32,155 nt of DNA, from assembly GCF_002964785.1 (NCBI RefSeq), contig NZ_PQCC01000009.1, positions 1-32,155 of the forward strand, given 5' to 3'. Made by a program: the position numbers and the translations under genes. The DNA is from Pseudoalteromonas sp. T1lg48. GTDB taxonomy: Bacteria > Pseudomonadota > Gammaproteobacteria > Enterobacterales > Alteromonadaceae. Below are positions 24,419-32,155 of this stretch, piece after piece (the first letter of the stretch is position 1; each line of letters starts with the position of its first letter). The notes beneath the pieces were generated by a model. That model did no database searches. It worked only from the letters and a program-made list of their open reading frames with translations, and was not told the origin of the DNA.

Positions 24419-27223
24419 ATGTCGCAAAGGAAGGTCAGCTTTTATCTCATAATGAGCGCTATTGTCGTGGCCGCTTTGTCTCTTTCTCCCTATCCGAGCT
24501 ACGCTGCCAACACCGCGCTGGAGCAAATCCAGAGTGAACCCAAAGAGCAACAACTCGATAGTGCCGTGGCACGTTTAAGTGAGCCCCTAGCCGATAGCGA
24601 AAAGCTGGCGTTGACCGTGTTCGTTGCCGAGCACTATTTTGCCAACGGTGATTACCAAAAAGCGACCCGATATTTTTTGCGGGCGGAGCAGTTATCCGTC
24701 GATATAGAGCCCCCGGTGCGCCGTGCCGATTATGCGAAAAAGCAGGGTATAGCCAACTACTATCGTGGTCATTACCTCAGTGCGGTGGAGGATTACTCCC
24801 GAGCATTGCAGATACTTGAGCAAGCCAATGAACCGCTGTTACAGGCCCATTTATACAATAATATCGGCCTCGCCTTGATGCGCGCAGAGCGCTTGGAGCA
24901 GGCCATCGACTATTACGGCAGTGCCAAAGCCTTGTATGACGAGTATGGCTCGGAGCAGGATAAAGTCGATATCATTCACAATATTGCCGGCGCCTATATC
25001 AGTGCCGATCGTTTTGATGCCGCGTTAGAAATGTACGCCACCGTGGGGGATGCCTTTACACGCTTGGGCGATACAGCCGGGCTGGCACAAATGCAGTCTA
25101 ATCTCGGCATCATTTACCGCAATCTCGGGCAGCTCGACGCCGCTGCCGAGCAATATCGGTTGGCTTTGGCGAACATAGGCAAGACCAATGATTCCTTAAG
25201 TTTGCATAATACCTTGATGAATTTGGCCGATTTATATTTCTTTCAAGGCCGCTTTGATGACTCTCTGGCTACCTTGGAAGAAGCGAAGGCACAGCTTGAG
25301 GTGATCGACTATTTCCCCGGGCTCATTACCGTGCAAGAGATCACTGCCAAGGTGTTGTATGGTCAGGGGGAGTACGAGCGCGCGGAGGCAGCTTTAGCGC
25401 AGGCCTATGCGCTGGCGCGCCAGAATAGCAAGGGTGATGAATCTCTTAATACCTATTTAATAGAATTGCTGCTGGTGGCCGCCAAGGGCGATACCCAAAA
25501 GGCCCTGGTATTGTTCGAAAAATATGAGCGTGAACGTGACCTGGCAGTCAGTCGTGCCATTGCCAGTCGTCTTAATGACTTTCATGCCAAATACAACACC
25601 AGTCAATTGCAACGCCAGGTGGAATCCCTGCAGCAACAACAAGAATTTGAGCGCCTAGCGGCACGCCAACGCAATCAATTTACCTGGTTAATAGCGGGAT
25701 TATTGTTGCTGAGCTTGATCATCGGCGTGCTTTTGTATCGCCGTGCCGCCGAGCGTAAGGCCAATGCCATATTAGAAGAAAAGGTGCGTCTGCGTACTCA
25801 GGAGCTTGAGACGCTTGCTCAACAGCTTAGCTCTGCCAATGAGATTAAAAGCCAATTTTTAGCCAATATCAGTCATGAGATCAGAACGCCGCTAACGTCC
25901 ATTATGGGTCAGGCAGAGGCCATTATTCATGGTGAGGTGCGCGGCGCGGATGTTGCCAAAGAACTGCGGGTTATCTATAACAACAGCCAGCACCTGGGTG
26001 AATTGATCAATGATGTCTTGGATTTGAGTAAAATTGAGGCCAATAAGCTTGAGCTTAATATTGCTTTAGTGAGCCTGGATTCGTTGCTCGCCGATATTAA
26101 TGCCATGTTTGCACCCAGTGCCCAGCAACGGGGGATCGGCTTTTATATCGATAACCAACTCGCGGCAAACAGCGGTGCCGAACTGGACTATATTCGCGTC
26201 AAGCAGGTGCTGGTTAACCTGTGCTCCAATGCCATTAAGTTTACCGAGCAGGGCGCTGTGACCCTCAAGGTCAGCGGCCAGGATGATGCCCTGATATTTT
26301 GTGTTGAAGACACGGGTATTGGTATTGCCGAGGATAAGTTAGAGGCTATTTTTACCACCTTTAGTCAGGGGGATAATTCCATTAGCCGACGCTTTGGTGG
26401 CACCGGATTGGGTCTGAGTTTATCGCAGCAATTGGCGTGTATTATGGGCGGTCAAATCACTGTCACCAGCACCTTGGGGAGCGGCAGTTGTTTTTGCTTT
26501 AAGCTTCCCTGTCGTCGCAGTCTATTGACGGGCGATGTGCAAGCGCAGCAACCGCCTCGCTATACCTCCAGCTTTAACGGCAGCGTGGTGCTGGCAGAAG
26601 ACCATCCGGATAACCGTCGCCTGATTGAGCGCATATTGCAGAATTTAGGAGTGACCGTATACAGCGCTGAAAATGGCGAACAAGCGGTGGAGCTGGCATT
26701 ACAGCATAATCCGGATTTGGTATTGATGGATATTCAAATGCCGATCCTCGATGGCTTAGGAGCGCTGTCCTTGTTGCATCAATGTGGCTTTAGTAACCCC
26801 ATTATTGCCTTAACCGCTAACGCCATGACCCATGAAATCGCTCATTATAAGCAGGTCGGCTTTGCCGGGCATTTGGCTAAGCCCATAGATAAGGCGCAGT
26901 TTTGCGCCGTGTTAGAGCGTTATCTGAGTATTAACGAACAAAAAGAGGGTTATCGTGAGGTCGATATGAGCGATCTGCGTTGCAGCTTCGCGCAAACTCT
27001 GCCTGCGGAAATCGCCCTGCTGAAAGCGGCACAGCAACGCGACGATATCGCCGCCGTGGCCAAAATAGCGCATCGCCTGGCGGGAGCGGCAAAGATGTTT
27101 GCCGACCAGGAGCTGGCCCAGCTGCTTAGTGATATTGAGCGCGCCGCCAAATTCCAAGACGGTGAGCATGTCAGCGAGCTGCTGCATGATCTGGCGATGC
27201 ACGACACTGAGTCTGGGCGTTAG
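24419..27223 (+). CDS. Hybrid sensor histidine kinase with periplasmic TPR sensor, REC and Hpt domains
   Basis: A 934-aa kinase. The ATG at 24419 has GGAAG 6 nt upstream and opens a signal peptide cleaved near SYA (29). Residues 55-390 carry about seven tetratricopeptide repeats (for example NNIGLALMRAERLEQAIDYY, SNLGIIYRNLGQLDAAAEQY), placed in the periplasm; a coiled coil precedes one membrane helix (421-440). Then HisKA with His486 (SHEIRTPLTSIMG), ATPase domain with Asn604, DTGIGI (631-636) and GGTGLGL (660-666), a receiver with phospho-acceptor Asp771 and Lys821, and a C-terminal Hpt domain with His885 (KIAHRLAGAAKMF). This is a full phosphorelay on one chain lacking only the final regulator, which is not in the window. 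Periplasmic TPRs imply sensing of a protein or peptide partner. Divergent from the Fur-regulated receptor. Confidence 0.93.
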   Translation: MSQRKVSFYLIMSAIVVAALSLSPYPSYAANTALEQIQSEPKEQQLDSAVARLSEPLADSEKLALTVFVAEHYFANGDYQKATRYFLRAEQLSVDIEPPVRRADYAKKQGIANYYRGHYLSAVEDYSRALQILEQANEPLLQAHLYNNIGLALMRAERLEQAIDYYGSAKALYDEYGSEQDKVDIIHNIAGAYISADRFDAALEMYATVGDAFTRLGDTAGLAQMQSNLGIIYRNLGQLDAAAEQYRLALANIGKTNDSLSLHNTLMNLADLYFFQGRFDDSLATLEEAKAQLEVIDYFPGLITVQEITAKVLYGQGEYERAEAALAQAYALARQNSKGDESLNTYLIELLLVAAKGDTQKALVLFEKYERERDLAVSRAIASRLNDFHAKYNTSQLQRQVESLQQQQEFERLAARQRNQFTWLIAGLLLLSLIIGVLLYRRAAERKANAILEEKVRLRTQELETLAQQLSSANEIKSQFLANISHEIRTPLTSIMGQAEAIIHGEVRGADVAKELRVIYNNSQHLGELINDVLDLSKIEANKLELNIALVSLDSLLADINAMFAPSAQQRGIGFYIDNQLAANSGAELDYIRVKQVLVNLCSNAIKFTEQGAVTLKVSGQDDALIFCVEDTGIGIAEDKLEAIFTTFSQGDNSISRRFGGTGLGLSLSQQLACIMGGQITVTSTLGSGSCFCFKLPCRRSLLTGDVQAQQPPRYTSSFNGSVVLAEDHPDNRRLIERILQNLGVTVYSAENGEQAVELALQHNPDLVLMDIQMPILDGLGALSLLHQCGFSNPIIALTANAMTHEIAHYKQVGFAGHLAKPIDKAQFCAVLERYLSINEQKEGYREVDMSDLRCSFAQTLPAEIALLKAAQQRDDIAAVAKIAHRLAGAAKMFADQELAQLLSDIERAAKFQDGEHVSELLHDLAMHDTESGR

Positions 27224-27237
27224 CAGTAAAGAAACAC

Positions 27238-27270
27238 AAAAAAGCCACTGTCATTGCAGTGGCTTTTGTT
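27238..27270. terminator. Bidirectional terminator between the TPR kinase and rho
   Basis: AAAGCCACTG and CAGTGGCTTT form a 10-bp stem around TCATTG, with A-rich DNA on the left and T-rich DNA on the right, so both the kinase (stop 27223) and rho (stop 27287) can end here. Confidence 0.9.
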
Positions 27271-27286
27271 TAACTCATACGCAGGC

Positions 27287-28546
27287 TTATTTGCGCTTCA
27301 TTGAGTCGAAAAACTCGTCATTGGTCTTACACATGGCCAGCTTATCGATTAGGAATTCCATGGCATCGATTTCCGACATGTCGTGCACAATCTTACGCAG
27401 GATCCACATCTTCTGTAGTTCGTCCGGTTTAGTCAGCAACTCTTCGCGGCGAGTACCAGAGCGGTTGAAGTCAATCGCTGGGAATACGCGTTTCTCGGCA
27501 ATCTTACGGTTCAGGTGAAGTTCCATGTTACCCGTACCCTTGAACTCTTCGTAAATCACTTCATCCATTTTCGAGCCGGTATCGATAAGCGCGGTGGCGA
27601 TGATGGTCAGGCTGCCGCCTTCCTCAACGTTACGTGCTGCACCGAAGAAGCGTTTCGGTTTATGTAGGGCATTGGCGTCAACACCACCAGTGAGTACTTT
27701 ACCCGATGACGGGATCACTGTGTTGTAGGCTCGAGCTAAACGGGTAATTGAATCCAGTAGGATGATCACGTCTTTTTTATGCTCAACCAGGCGTTTTGCC
27801 TTTTCGATCACCATTTCCGCAACCTGTACGTGACGGCTGGCCGGCTCATCGAAGGTTGATGCAATTACTTCGCCCTTTACCAGACGCTGCATTTCCGTTA
27901 CTTCTTCCGGGCGCTCATCGATAAGCAATACCATCAGCTCACAATCAGGATGGTTATAGCTAATAGACTGGGCAATATTCTGTAGCAGCATGGTTTTACC
28001 GGCCTTCGGCGGTGCAACCAATAGGCCGCGCTGGCCTTTACCAATTGGTGCTGCAAGGTCGAGAACACGGGCGGTAATATCTTCGGTACTGCCGTTACCA
28101 CGCTCCATGCGCAAACGTTCGTTGGCATGCAGTGGTGTTAAGTTCTCGAATAAAATCTTGGTGCGTGAGTTTTCCGGCTTATCAAAGTTAACTTCGTTAA
28201 CTTTGAGCAGGGCAAAATAGCGCTCGCCGTCTTTAGGTGGGCGAATTAGACCGGCAATGCTGTCGCCCGTGCGCAAACTGAATCGACGAATTTGGCTTGG
28301 AGATACATAAATATCGTCTGGACCGGCAAGGTACGAAGCTTCTGAGCTACGTAAGAAACCGAAACCGTCTTGCAGGATTTCTAATACACCGCCACCGTAA
28401 ATATTTTCGCCGCTTTTTGCGTGCGCTTTCAGGATGGCAAAGATAATGTCTTGTTTTCTTAGGCGGGCTACGTTTTCTAGGCCCATAGACTCGGCTAGGT
28501 TTACAAGCTCTTTTATAGACTTGTCTTTCAGTTCGCGTAAATGCAT
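27287..28546 (-). CDS. rho: Transcription termination factor Rho
   Basis: Rho is a hexameric RNA-dependent ATPase that ends untranslated transcripts. The 419-aa protein equals E. coli Rho in length and is nearly identical through most of its length: the primary RNA site with DGFGFLRS (60-67), Walker A APPKAGKT (178-185), Walker [18 protein letters not shown]-loop/R-loop [26 protein letters not shown] and the C-terminal helical region. It follows trxA by 176 bp with a terminator between, the E. coli trxA-rho arrangement. No Shine-Dalgarno is visible before the ATG. rho is autoregulated in E. coli by termination in its leader; a similar control is plausible here. Confidence 0.98.
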   Translation of the reverse strand: MHLRELKDKSIKELVNLAESMGLENVARLRKQDIIFAILKAHAKSGENIYGGGVLEILQDGFGFLRSSEASYLAGPDDIYVSPSQIRRFSLRTGDSIAGLIRPPKDGERYFALLKVNEVNFDKPENSRTKILFENLTPLHANERLRMERGNGSTEDITARVLDLAAPIGKGQRGLLVAPPKAGKTMLLQNIAQSISYNHPDCELMVLLIDERPEEVTEMQRLVKGEVIASTFDEPASRHVQVAEMVIEKAKRLVEHKKDVIILLDSITRLARAYNTVIPSSGKVLTGGVDANALHKPKRFFGAARNVEEGGSLTIIATALIDTGSKMDEVIYEEFKGTGNMELHLNRKIAEKRVFPAIDFNRSGTRREELLTKPDELQKMWILRKIVHDMSEIDAMEFLIDKLAMCKTNDEFFDSMKRK

Positions 28547-28685
28547 ATTGGTGGGTTCTTTAACTATTTATCGTCTCGAAATGGAAGTACTTCGAGTGAG
28601 GTTATTTGGATAAACTTGGAATTGTTGGGGTTATAAACTAGCAGCTCAGTGGCTTATCGTCCAGTCTTTATACAAAATGTCATAT
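28547..28685 (-). promoter_or_regulatory. rho leader with a small hairpin
   Basis: The leader lies between the trxA terminator and the rho ATG. On the minus strand it contains CTCGAA/TTCGAG arms (28575-28580 and 28591-28596) around a 10-nt loop, about 30 nt upstream of the ATG. No clear sigma-70 promoter, Shine-Dalgarno or leader peptide was found. By analogy with E. coli rho, attenuation may occur here. Confidence 0.4.
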
Positions 28686-28711
28686 AAAAAAAGGGCGAGC
28701 GCCCTTTTTTT
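28686..28711 (-). terminator. Rho-independent terminator of trxA
   Basis: GGGC (28693-28696) and GCCC (28701-28704) with a GAGC loop, flanked by seven A and seven T that extend the stem and supply the T run in either direction. It begins 12 bp past the trxA stop. Confidence 0.9.
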
Positions 28712-28722
28712 ATAATCGATAC

Positions 28723-29049
28723 TTAGATGTTGTTTTCTAAGAACTCAACTAGCTGAGCTTTAGAAAGTGCACCTACTTTAGTGGCGGCAACCTGACCGTC
28801 TTTGAACAGCAGTAAAGTTGGAATACCGCGGATACCGAACTTAGGCGGTGTGCCTGCGTTTTGGTCGATATTCAATTTGCCGATAGTCACTCGGCCTTCA
28901 AACTCGCCAGCTACATCGTCAAGAATAGGGGCAATCATTTTACAAGGTCCGCACCACTCAGCCCAAAAGTCGACTAGTACAGGCTTGTCTGATTGCATTA
29001 CGTCAGCCTCAAAGCTGTCGTCTGTTAATTGGATAATTTTATCGCTCAT
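28723..29049 (-). CDS. trxA: Thioredoxin 1
   Basis: TrxA reduces protein disulfides in the cytosol, for ribonucleotide reductase, PAPS reductase and others, and is recharged by TrxB with NADPH. The 108-aa product (E. coli 109) has the active site WCGPC with Cys33 and Cys36, buried Asp27, the cis-proline loop IPTLLLF (Pro77) and the typical [13 protein letters not shown] end. I start at ATG 29049, with GGAG 6 nt upstream; the preceding GTG would add one Met. It is divergent from rhlB (91 bp between starts) and upstream of rho, the same order as E. coli. It has its own terminator. Confidence 0.97.
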   Translation of the reverse strand: MSDKIIQLTDDSFEADVMQSDKPVLVDFWAEWCGPCKMIAPILDDVAGEFEGRVTIGKLNIDQNAGTPPKFGIRGIPTLLLFKDGQVAATKVGALSKAQLVEFLENNI

Positions 29050-29140
29050 CACGCTCTCCGTTAAATTTGGCGAATTTATTTAGTGCGTATTTAAACACTC
29101 TTGTTTCTTATTGCAAGTTTAAGCGTTATGCTTTATCGCT

Positions 29141-30412
29141 ATGAATAAGACACATTTAACCGATAAAAAATTTGCAGACTTTGCTTTAGCTCCGGAGGTG
29201 GTTGCCGGATTGCAAGCAAGTGGCTTTGAATACTGCACGCCTATTCAGGCGAAGTGTATGCCCTATGTTGAGGCTGGCCGCGACATTGCGGGCCAAGCGC
29301 AAACTGGCACAGGTAAAACACTGGCGTTTCTTACCGCCACCTGTCATCACTTATTGCAGAGTCAAAAGCCGTCGGGTCAGCAACCAAGAGCCCTGATCAT
29401 GGCTCCCACACGGGAGCTTGCGATTCAGATCCACAAAGATGCAAAAATCTTAGCACCGCACTGTAATCTTAAACTAGGTTTATTATATGGTGGCGAAGAT
29501 TACGAAAAACAACGGGCGCAGCTAGAAAAAGGTGTCGATATTTTAATTGGTACCACGGGACGCCTTATCGACCTGTATAAACAAGGGTGCTATACCCTTA
29601 ACGACATCGAGGTTGTGGTACTGGATGAAGCGGATCGCATGTTCGACCTCGGCTTTATTAAAGATATCCGTTATATGTTCCGCCGCATGCCTGAAGCGAC
29701 CGAACGTCTAAATCTGCTATTTTCGGCAACCCTGTCTTATCGTGTTCAAGAGTTAGCATTCGAGCATATGACCAACCCGGAGCATGTGCAAATTGAGCCG
29801 GACGTGAAAACCGGCAAGCGGATCGAGGAAGAGTTGTTTCATCCGTCACAAGACGACAAAATGAAGCTGCTGCTCACCTTGATCGAAGAAGAGTGGCCAG
29901 AAAAAGCCATTGTCTTTGCCAATACCAAGCACGTTTGTGAAAAGTTGTATGCCTGGTTAAAGGCGGATGGTCATCGCGTCGGCCTTCTTACCGGTGACGT
30001 GAACCAGAAAAAGAGACAAGCAACGTTGGCACAGTTTGCCAAGGGCAGTCTGGATCTTTTAGTTGCTACGGACGTTGCCGCGCGTGGTTTGCATATTCCT
30101 GAAGTAAGTCATGTGTTCAACTACGACCTTCCGGATGATTGCGAAGATTACGTGCATCGTATTGGCCGTACCGGTCGTGCAGGGGCATCAGGCCATGCTA
30201 TCAGCTTTGCCTGTGAGCAATACGCCTACAACCTGCAAGAGATTGAAGACTATATTGAGCACAATATCCCAGTGTCTCATTATGATAAAACGGCGCTGTT
30301 GGATGATCTTACGGTTCCTAAAACAATTAAACGTCGTGAGCCGCAAGGGCGTTCACGAGGTAAAAACCAAGGACATGGGCAAGGTCGTCGCCGCCATGGG
30401 CAAGGACGTTAG
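29141..30412 (+). CDS. rhlB: DEAD-box RNA helicase RhlB of the RNA degradosome
   Basis: RhlB unwinds structured RNA for PNPase on the RNase E scaffold. The 423-aa protein (E. coli 421) has every DEAD-box motif: Q motif (about 13-38), motif I AQTGTGKT (53-60), Ia PTRELA (89-94), II DEAD (162-165), III SAT (195-197), and in the second RecA-like domain [13 protein letters not shown] (308-320) and HRIGRTGR (339-346). The C-terminus (about 395-423) is a basic Arg/Gly/Gln/His tail. The start matches E. coli MSKTHLTEQKFSDFAL, although no Shine-Dalgarno is visible. Divergent from trxA and 73 bp before gppA, with a terminator between. Confidence 0.96.
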   Translation: MNKTHLTDKKFADFALAPEVVAGLQASGFEYCTPIQAKCMPYVEAGRDIAGQAQTGTGKTLAFLTATCHHLLQSQKPSGQQPRALIMAPTRELAIQIHKDAKILAPHCNLKLGLLYGGEDYEKQRAQLEKGVDILIGTTGRLIDLYKQGCYTLNDIEVVVLDEADRMFDLGFIKDIRYMFRRMPEATERLNLLFSATLSYRVQELAFEHMTNPEHVQIEPDVKTGKRIEEELFHPSQDDKMKLLLTLIEEEWPEKAIVFANTKHVCEKLYAWLKADGHRVGLLTGDVNQKKRQATLAQFAKGSLDLLVATDVAARGLHIPEVSHVFNYDLPDDCEDYVHRIGRTGRAGASGHAISFACEQYAYNLQEIEDYIEHNIPVSHYDKTALLDDLTVPKTIKRREPQGRSRGKNQGHGQGRRRHGQGR

Positions 30413-30446
30413 CCTACTAGCATGACAACACGTCGCTACGGCGTGC

Positions 30447-30473
30447 AAGCTTGGCCCCGGGCCAAGCTTTTTT
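30447..30473 (+). terminator. Rho-independent terminator between rhlB and gppA
   Basis: AAGCTTGGCC (30447-30456) and GGCCAAGCTT (30460-30469) around CCG, running into T6. The gppA ribosome site (GAGGT, 30475-30479) begins right after it. This close packing means that gppA translation depends on read-through or on a promoter upstream within the rhlB end. Confidence 0.88.
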
Positions 30474-30485
30474 AGAGGTAAGTAC

Positions 30486-31979
30486 GTGGTGAATTCTTCT
30501 CTCCAAGATGATTTATATGCGGTAATCGATCTTGGCTCCAATAGCTTTCATATGTTGATTGCCAAAACAGTGGCAGGCTCGTTACAGACCATAGGCCGGG
30601 TAAAGCGCAAAGTGCGTTTGGCTGCGGGGTTGGATGGCAGCATGCAACTGAGTCAGGAAGCTATGGAGCGTGGCTGGGAGTGTTTAGCCCTATTTGCCGA
30701 GCGGTTGCAGGATATTCCTGCAGCTCAGGTGCGCATCGTCGCTACTGCAACGTTACGTTTGGCAACAAATGCCGATGAGTTTCGCCATCGCGCTGAACAA
30801 ATCCTCGGTCATCCTATCAATGTTATCAGCGGTGAAGAAGAAGCGAAAACCATCTACCAGGGTGTGGCTCATACATCGGCCTGTAGCGGTAAGCAGTTGG
30901 TAATTGATATCGGCGGCGCCAGCACAGAAATAGTCATAGGAGAAGGCCAACAAGCCATTCATTACACTAGCTTGCATATGGGCTGCGTAACCTACCTTGA
31001 GCATTACTTTAAAGATGGTTTGCTCAGTGATAGCAACTATGACAATGCCATCAAGGCGGCTAAACACACCCTGCAACCCATTATCGCCCTCTATAAAGCG
31101 ACCGGGTGGGACTATGCTGCCGGGGCTTCCGGTACGGTTCAGGCTATTCAAGAAATCATGATTGCTCAGCGCCAAGATGAAACCCTGACACTGGATAAGC
31201 TGCTTGATATTCGCCAATTAACAACCCGATACGCATCGATCGATCAGCTTCAACTTCCTGGGTTGAGCGAAGAGCGTCGTTTAGTCTTTGTGTCTGGACT
31301 CGCGATTCTTATAGCCATCTTTGAGAGCTTACAGGTTAGTGTCATGGGCTTAGCCGGTGGAGCACTGCGCGAAGGCGTGCTTTATAGCATGGTGCCGCAA
31401 TTGCAGCGCCAGGATATTCGCCAACGCACCATAGACAGTTTTATTACCCGCTATCATGTGGATCGTGGACAAGGCGAACGGGTTGCCTGTATTGCTAAAC
31501 TATTGTTAGCGCAGTTAAGTAAGCCCTGGCAACTTAGTGAGGCGGATCATGGGTTATTGACCGCTGCAGCCATGTTGCATGAAGTAGGTTTATTAATTGA
31601 ATATAAGCAATACCCAAAGCATGGTGCCTATATCATCAGAAATACCGATATGCCCGGGTTTACCAAACAACAGCATAACCTAGTGGCAAAACTAGTTCGT
31701 TTCCATAAAGGCGATGTATTAGCCGGTGACTTCGAATCGCTGGGTGCTCATGAAAATCTGGCTGCCCAGTTAGTACGGTTATTACGAGTAGCGGTAATTC
31801 TGTCAATGCGCCGAAAAAATGATGTTTTGCCCGAGCTGGTAATTAAAGAATATGATAATGCGTTGACACTCTATATAGATAAGCAGTGGTTAGATGCGCA
31901 TCCCCTGATGTTCAGTGAGCTACAGCAAGAGTCACTCTACCAGCGAAAGGCTGGATGGAAACTGACCATTAGCAATTAA
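30486..31979 (+). CDS. gppA: Guanosine-5'-triphosphate,3'-diphosphate pyrophosphatase / exopolyphosphatase
   Basis: GppA hydrolyses pppGpp to ppGpp and can degrade polyphosphate, acting in the stringent response. The 497-aa protein (E. coli 494) belongs to the ASKHA fold: phosphate-1 loop DLGSNSFHML (15-24), GEEEAKTIYQG (116-126) with the catalytic Glu, phosphate-2 loop VIDIGGASTEIVIG (139-152), ASGTVQAIQEIM and LAGGALREGVLYSM, followed by an HD-like helical C-terminal domain with LHEVGL. I assign GppA over Ppx from the rhlB neighbour and the KRKVRLAAGLD and GWECLALFAERL match to E. coli GppA. It starts GTG, with GAGGT 6 nt upstream; GTG at 30489 is an alternative. Confidence 0.94.
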   Translation: MVNSSLQDDLYAVIDLGSNSFHMLIAKTVAGSLQTIGRVKRKVRLAAGLDGSMQLSQEAMERGWECLALFAERLQDIPAAQVRIVATATLRLATNADEFRHRAEQILGHPINVISGEEEAKTIYQGVAHTSACSGKQLVIDIGGASTEIVIGEGQQAIHYTSLHMGCVTYLEHYFKDGLLSDSNYDNAIKAAKHTLQPIIALYKATGWDYAAGASGTVQAIQEIMIAQRQDETLTLDKLLDIRQLTTRYASIDQLQLPGLSEERRLVFVSGLAILIAIFESLQVSVMGLAGGALREGVLYSMVPQLQRQDIRQRTIDSFITRYHVDRGQGERVACIAKLLLAQLSKPWQLSEADHGLLTAAAMLHEVGLLIEYKQYPKHGAYIIRNTDMPGFTKQQHNLVAKLVRFHKGDVLAGDFESLGAHENLAAQLVRLLRVAVILSMRRKNDVLPELVIKEYDNALTLYIDKQWLDAHPLMFSELQQESLYQRKAGWKLTISN

Positions 31980-31988
31980 AACCCCGCC

Positions 31989-32014
31989 AAAAAGCCACCG
32001 TTAGGTGGTTTTTT
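31989..32014 (+). terminator. Rho-independent terminator of gppA
   Basis: CCACC and GGTGG around GTTA, extended by A-rich and T-rich flanks (A5/T6). It begins 9 bp after the gppA stop. Confidence 0.9.
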
Positions 32015-32060
32015 GTATGTTTTTGAGTCGTTATGCTCAATTTAACTGCAAACGATCTAT

Positions 32061-32124
32061 TTTTCGCAATTTTCTTTAAAAAAGGGCTTGCGTCGAAATC
32101 GAATCTCCCTATAATGCGACCCCA
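32061..32124 (+). promoter_or_regulatory. rrn P1-type promoter with UP element and GC-rich discriminator
   Basis: TTGCGT (32088-32093), 16-bp spacer, perfect TATAAT (32110-32115), then a GCGACCCC discriminator and likely start near A32124. The stretch 32061-32083 is A/T-rich like an UP element. TATAATGCG plus the CCACTGAGACGG that follows is very like E. coli rrn P1 promoters, which ppGpp/DksA represses through the GC-rich discriminator. Confidence 0.88.
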
Positions 32125-32155
32125 CTGAGACGGCAGGCAGCAACGCATAGCGAGG
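32124..32155 (+). other. Start of a pre-16S rRNA leader, cut by the window edge
   Basis: The sequence after the P1 promoter has no open frame and matches the position of the rrn leader. The 16S gene itself would lie beyond 32155. Confidence 0.7.

Noticed and set aside
30753..31217. Open frame of 154 codons on the minus strand inside gppA
   Set aside because: Antisense shadow of a well-conserved gene; no start signal or family match.

Overview
The window looks like chromosomal core sequence from a free-living gammaproteobacterium, probably of the Alteromonadales/Shewanella-like part of the class. The blocks lptM-dapF-DUF484-xerC-yigB, uvrD, cyaY, hemC-hemD-hemX-hemY, ubiD-fre and rho/trxA//rhlB-gppA match Escherichia coli gene order closely, but several linking genes differ. 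I cannot name the genus from the sequence alone. No phage, insertion sequence, CRISPR array, tRNA or toxin-antitoxin locus was seen.

Layout. Bases 1-67 are the 3' end of a 5S rRNA followed by two terminators. A minus-strand DNA repair/tRNA modification pair follows (uvrD, then tmcA), with a LexA box and an extended -10 promoter in front of uvrD. A plus-strand GNAT acetyltransferase separates uvrD from its usual neighbour yigB. The minus-strand operon lptM-dapF-DUF484-xerC-yigB is tightly packed, with 4-bp start/stop overlaps. Diverging from it is a seven-gene plus-strand run, 8530-17099: cyaY, carboxylesterase, DUF2914 membrane protein, hemC, a fused hemD-hemX, hemY, and a MASE1-CHASE hybrid histidine kinase. 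Adenosine deaminase (add) follows with its own promoter and converges on the minus-strand ubiD-fre pair. Upstream of ubiD is an MliC-type lysozyme-inhibitor lipoprotein, and diverging from that is a DUF808/YedI membrane protein.

The most accessory-looking part is 21891-27223. A TonB-dependent siderophore receptor with a Fur box inside its promoter is read away from a TPR-sensor hybrid histidine kinase with REC and Hpt domains; 458 bp separate their starts. The window then returns to core genes: rho and trxA on the minus strand, rhlB and gppA on the plus strand. It ends at a strong rrn P1-type promoter firing rightwards into an rRNA operon beyond the edge.

How it fits together. Tetrapyrrole synthesis (hemC, hemDX, hemY) sits with frataxin (cyaY), so iron handling and heme synthesis may be co-transcribed; the siderophore receptor supplies iron under Fur control. 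uvrD is probably SOS-controlled. Both ends of the window lie in same-direction rRNA operons, so the window may be a complete contig broken at rRNA repeats. I found no clearly new multi-gene system. The best leads are the hemD-hemX fusion that retains an internal ribosome binding site, the sensor kinase at the end of the heme operon, and the siderophore receptor/TPR kinase pair.
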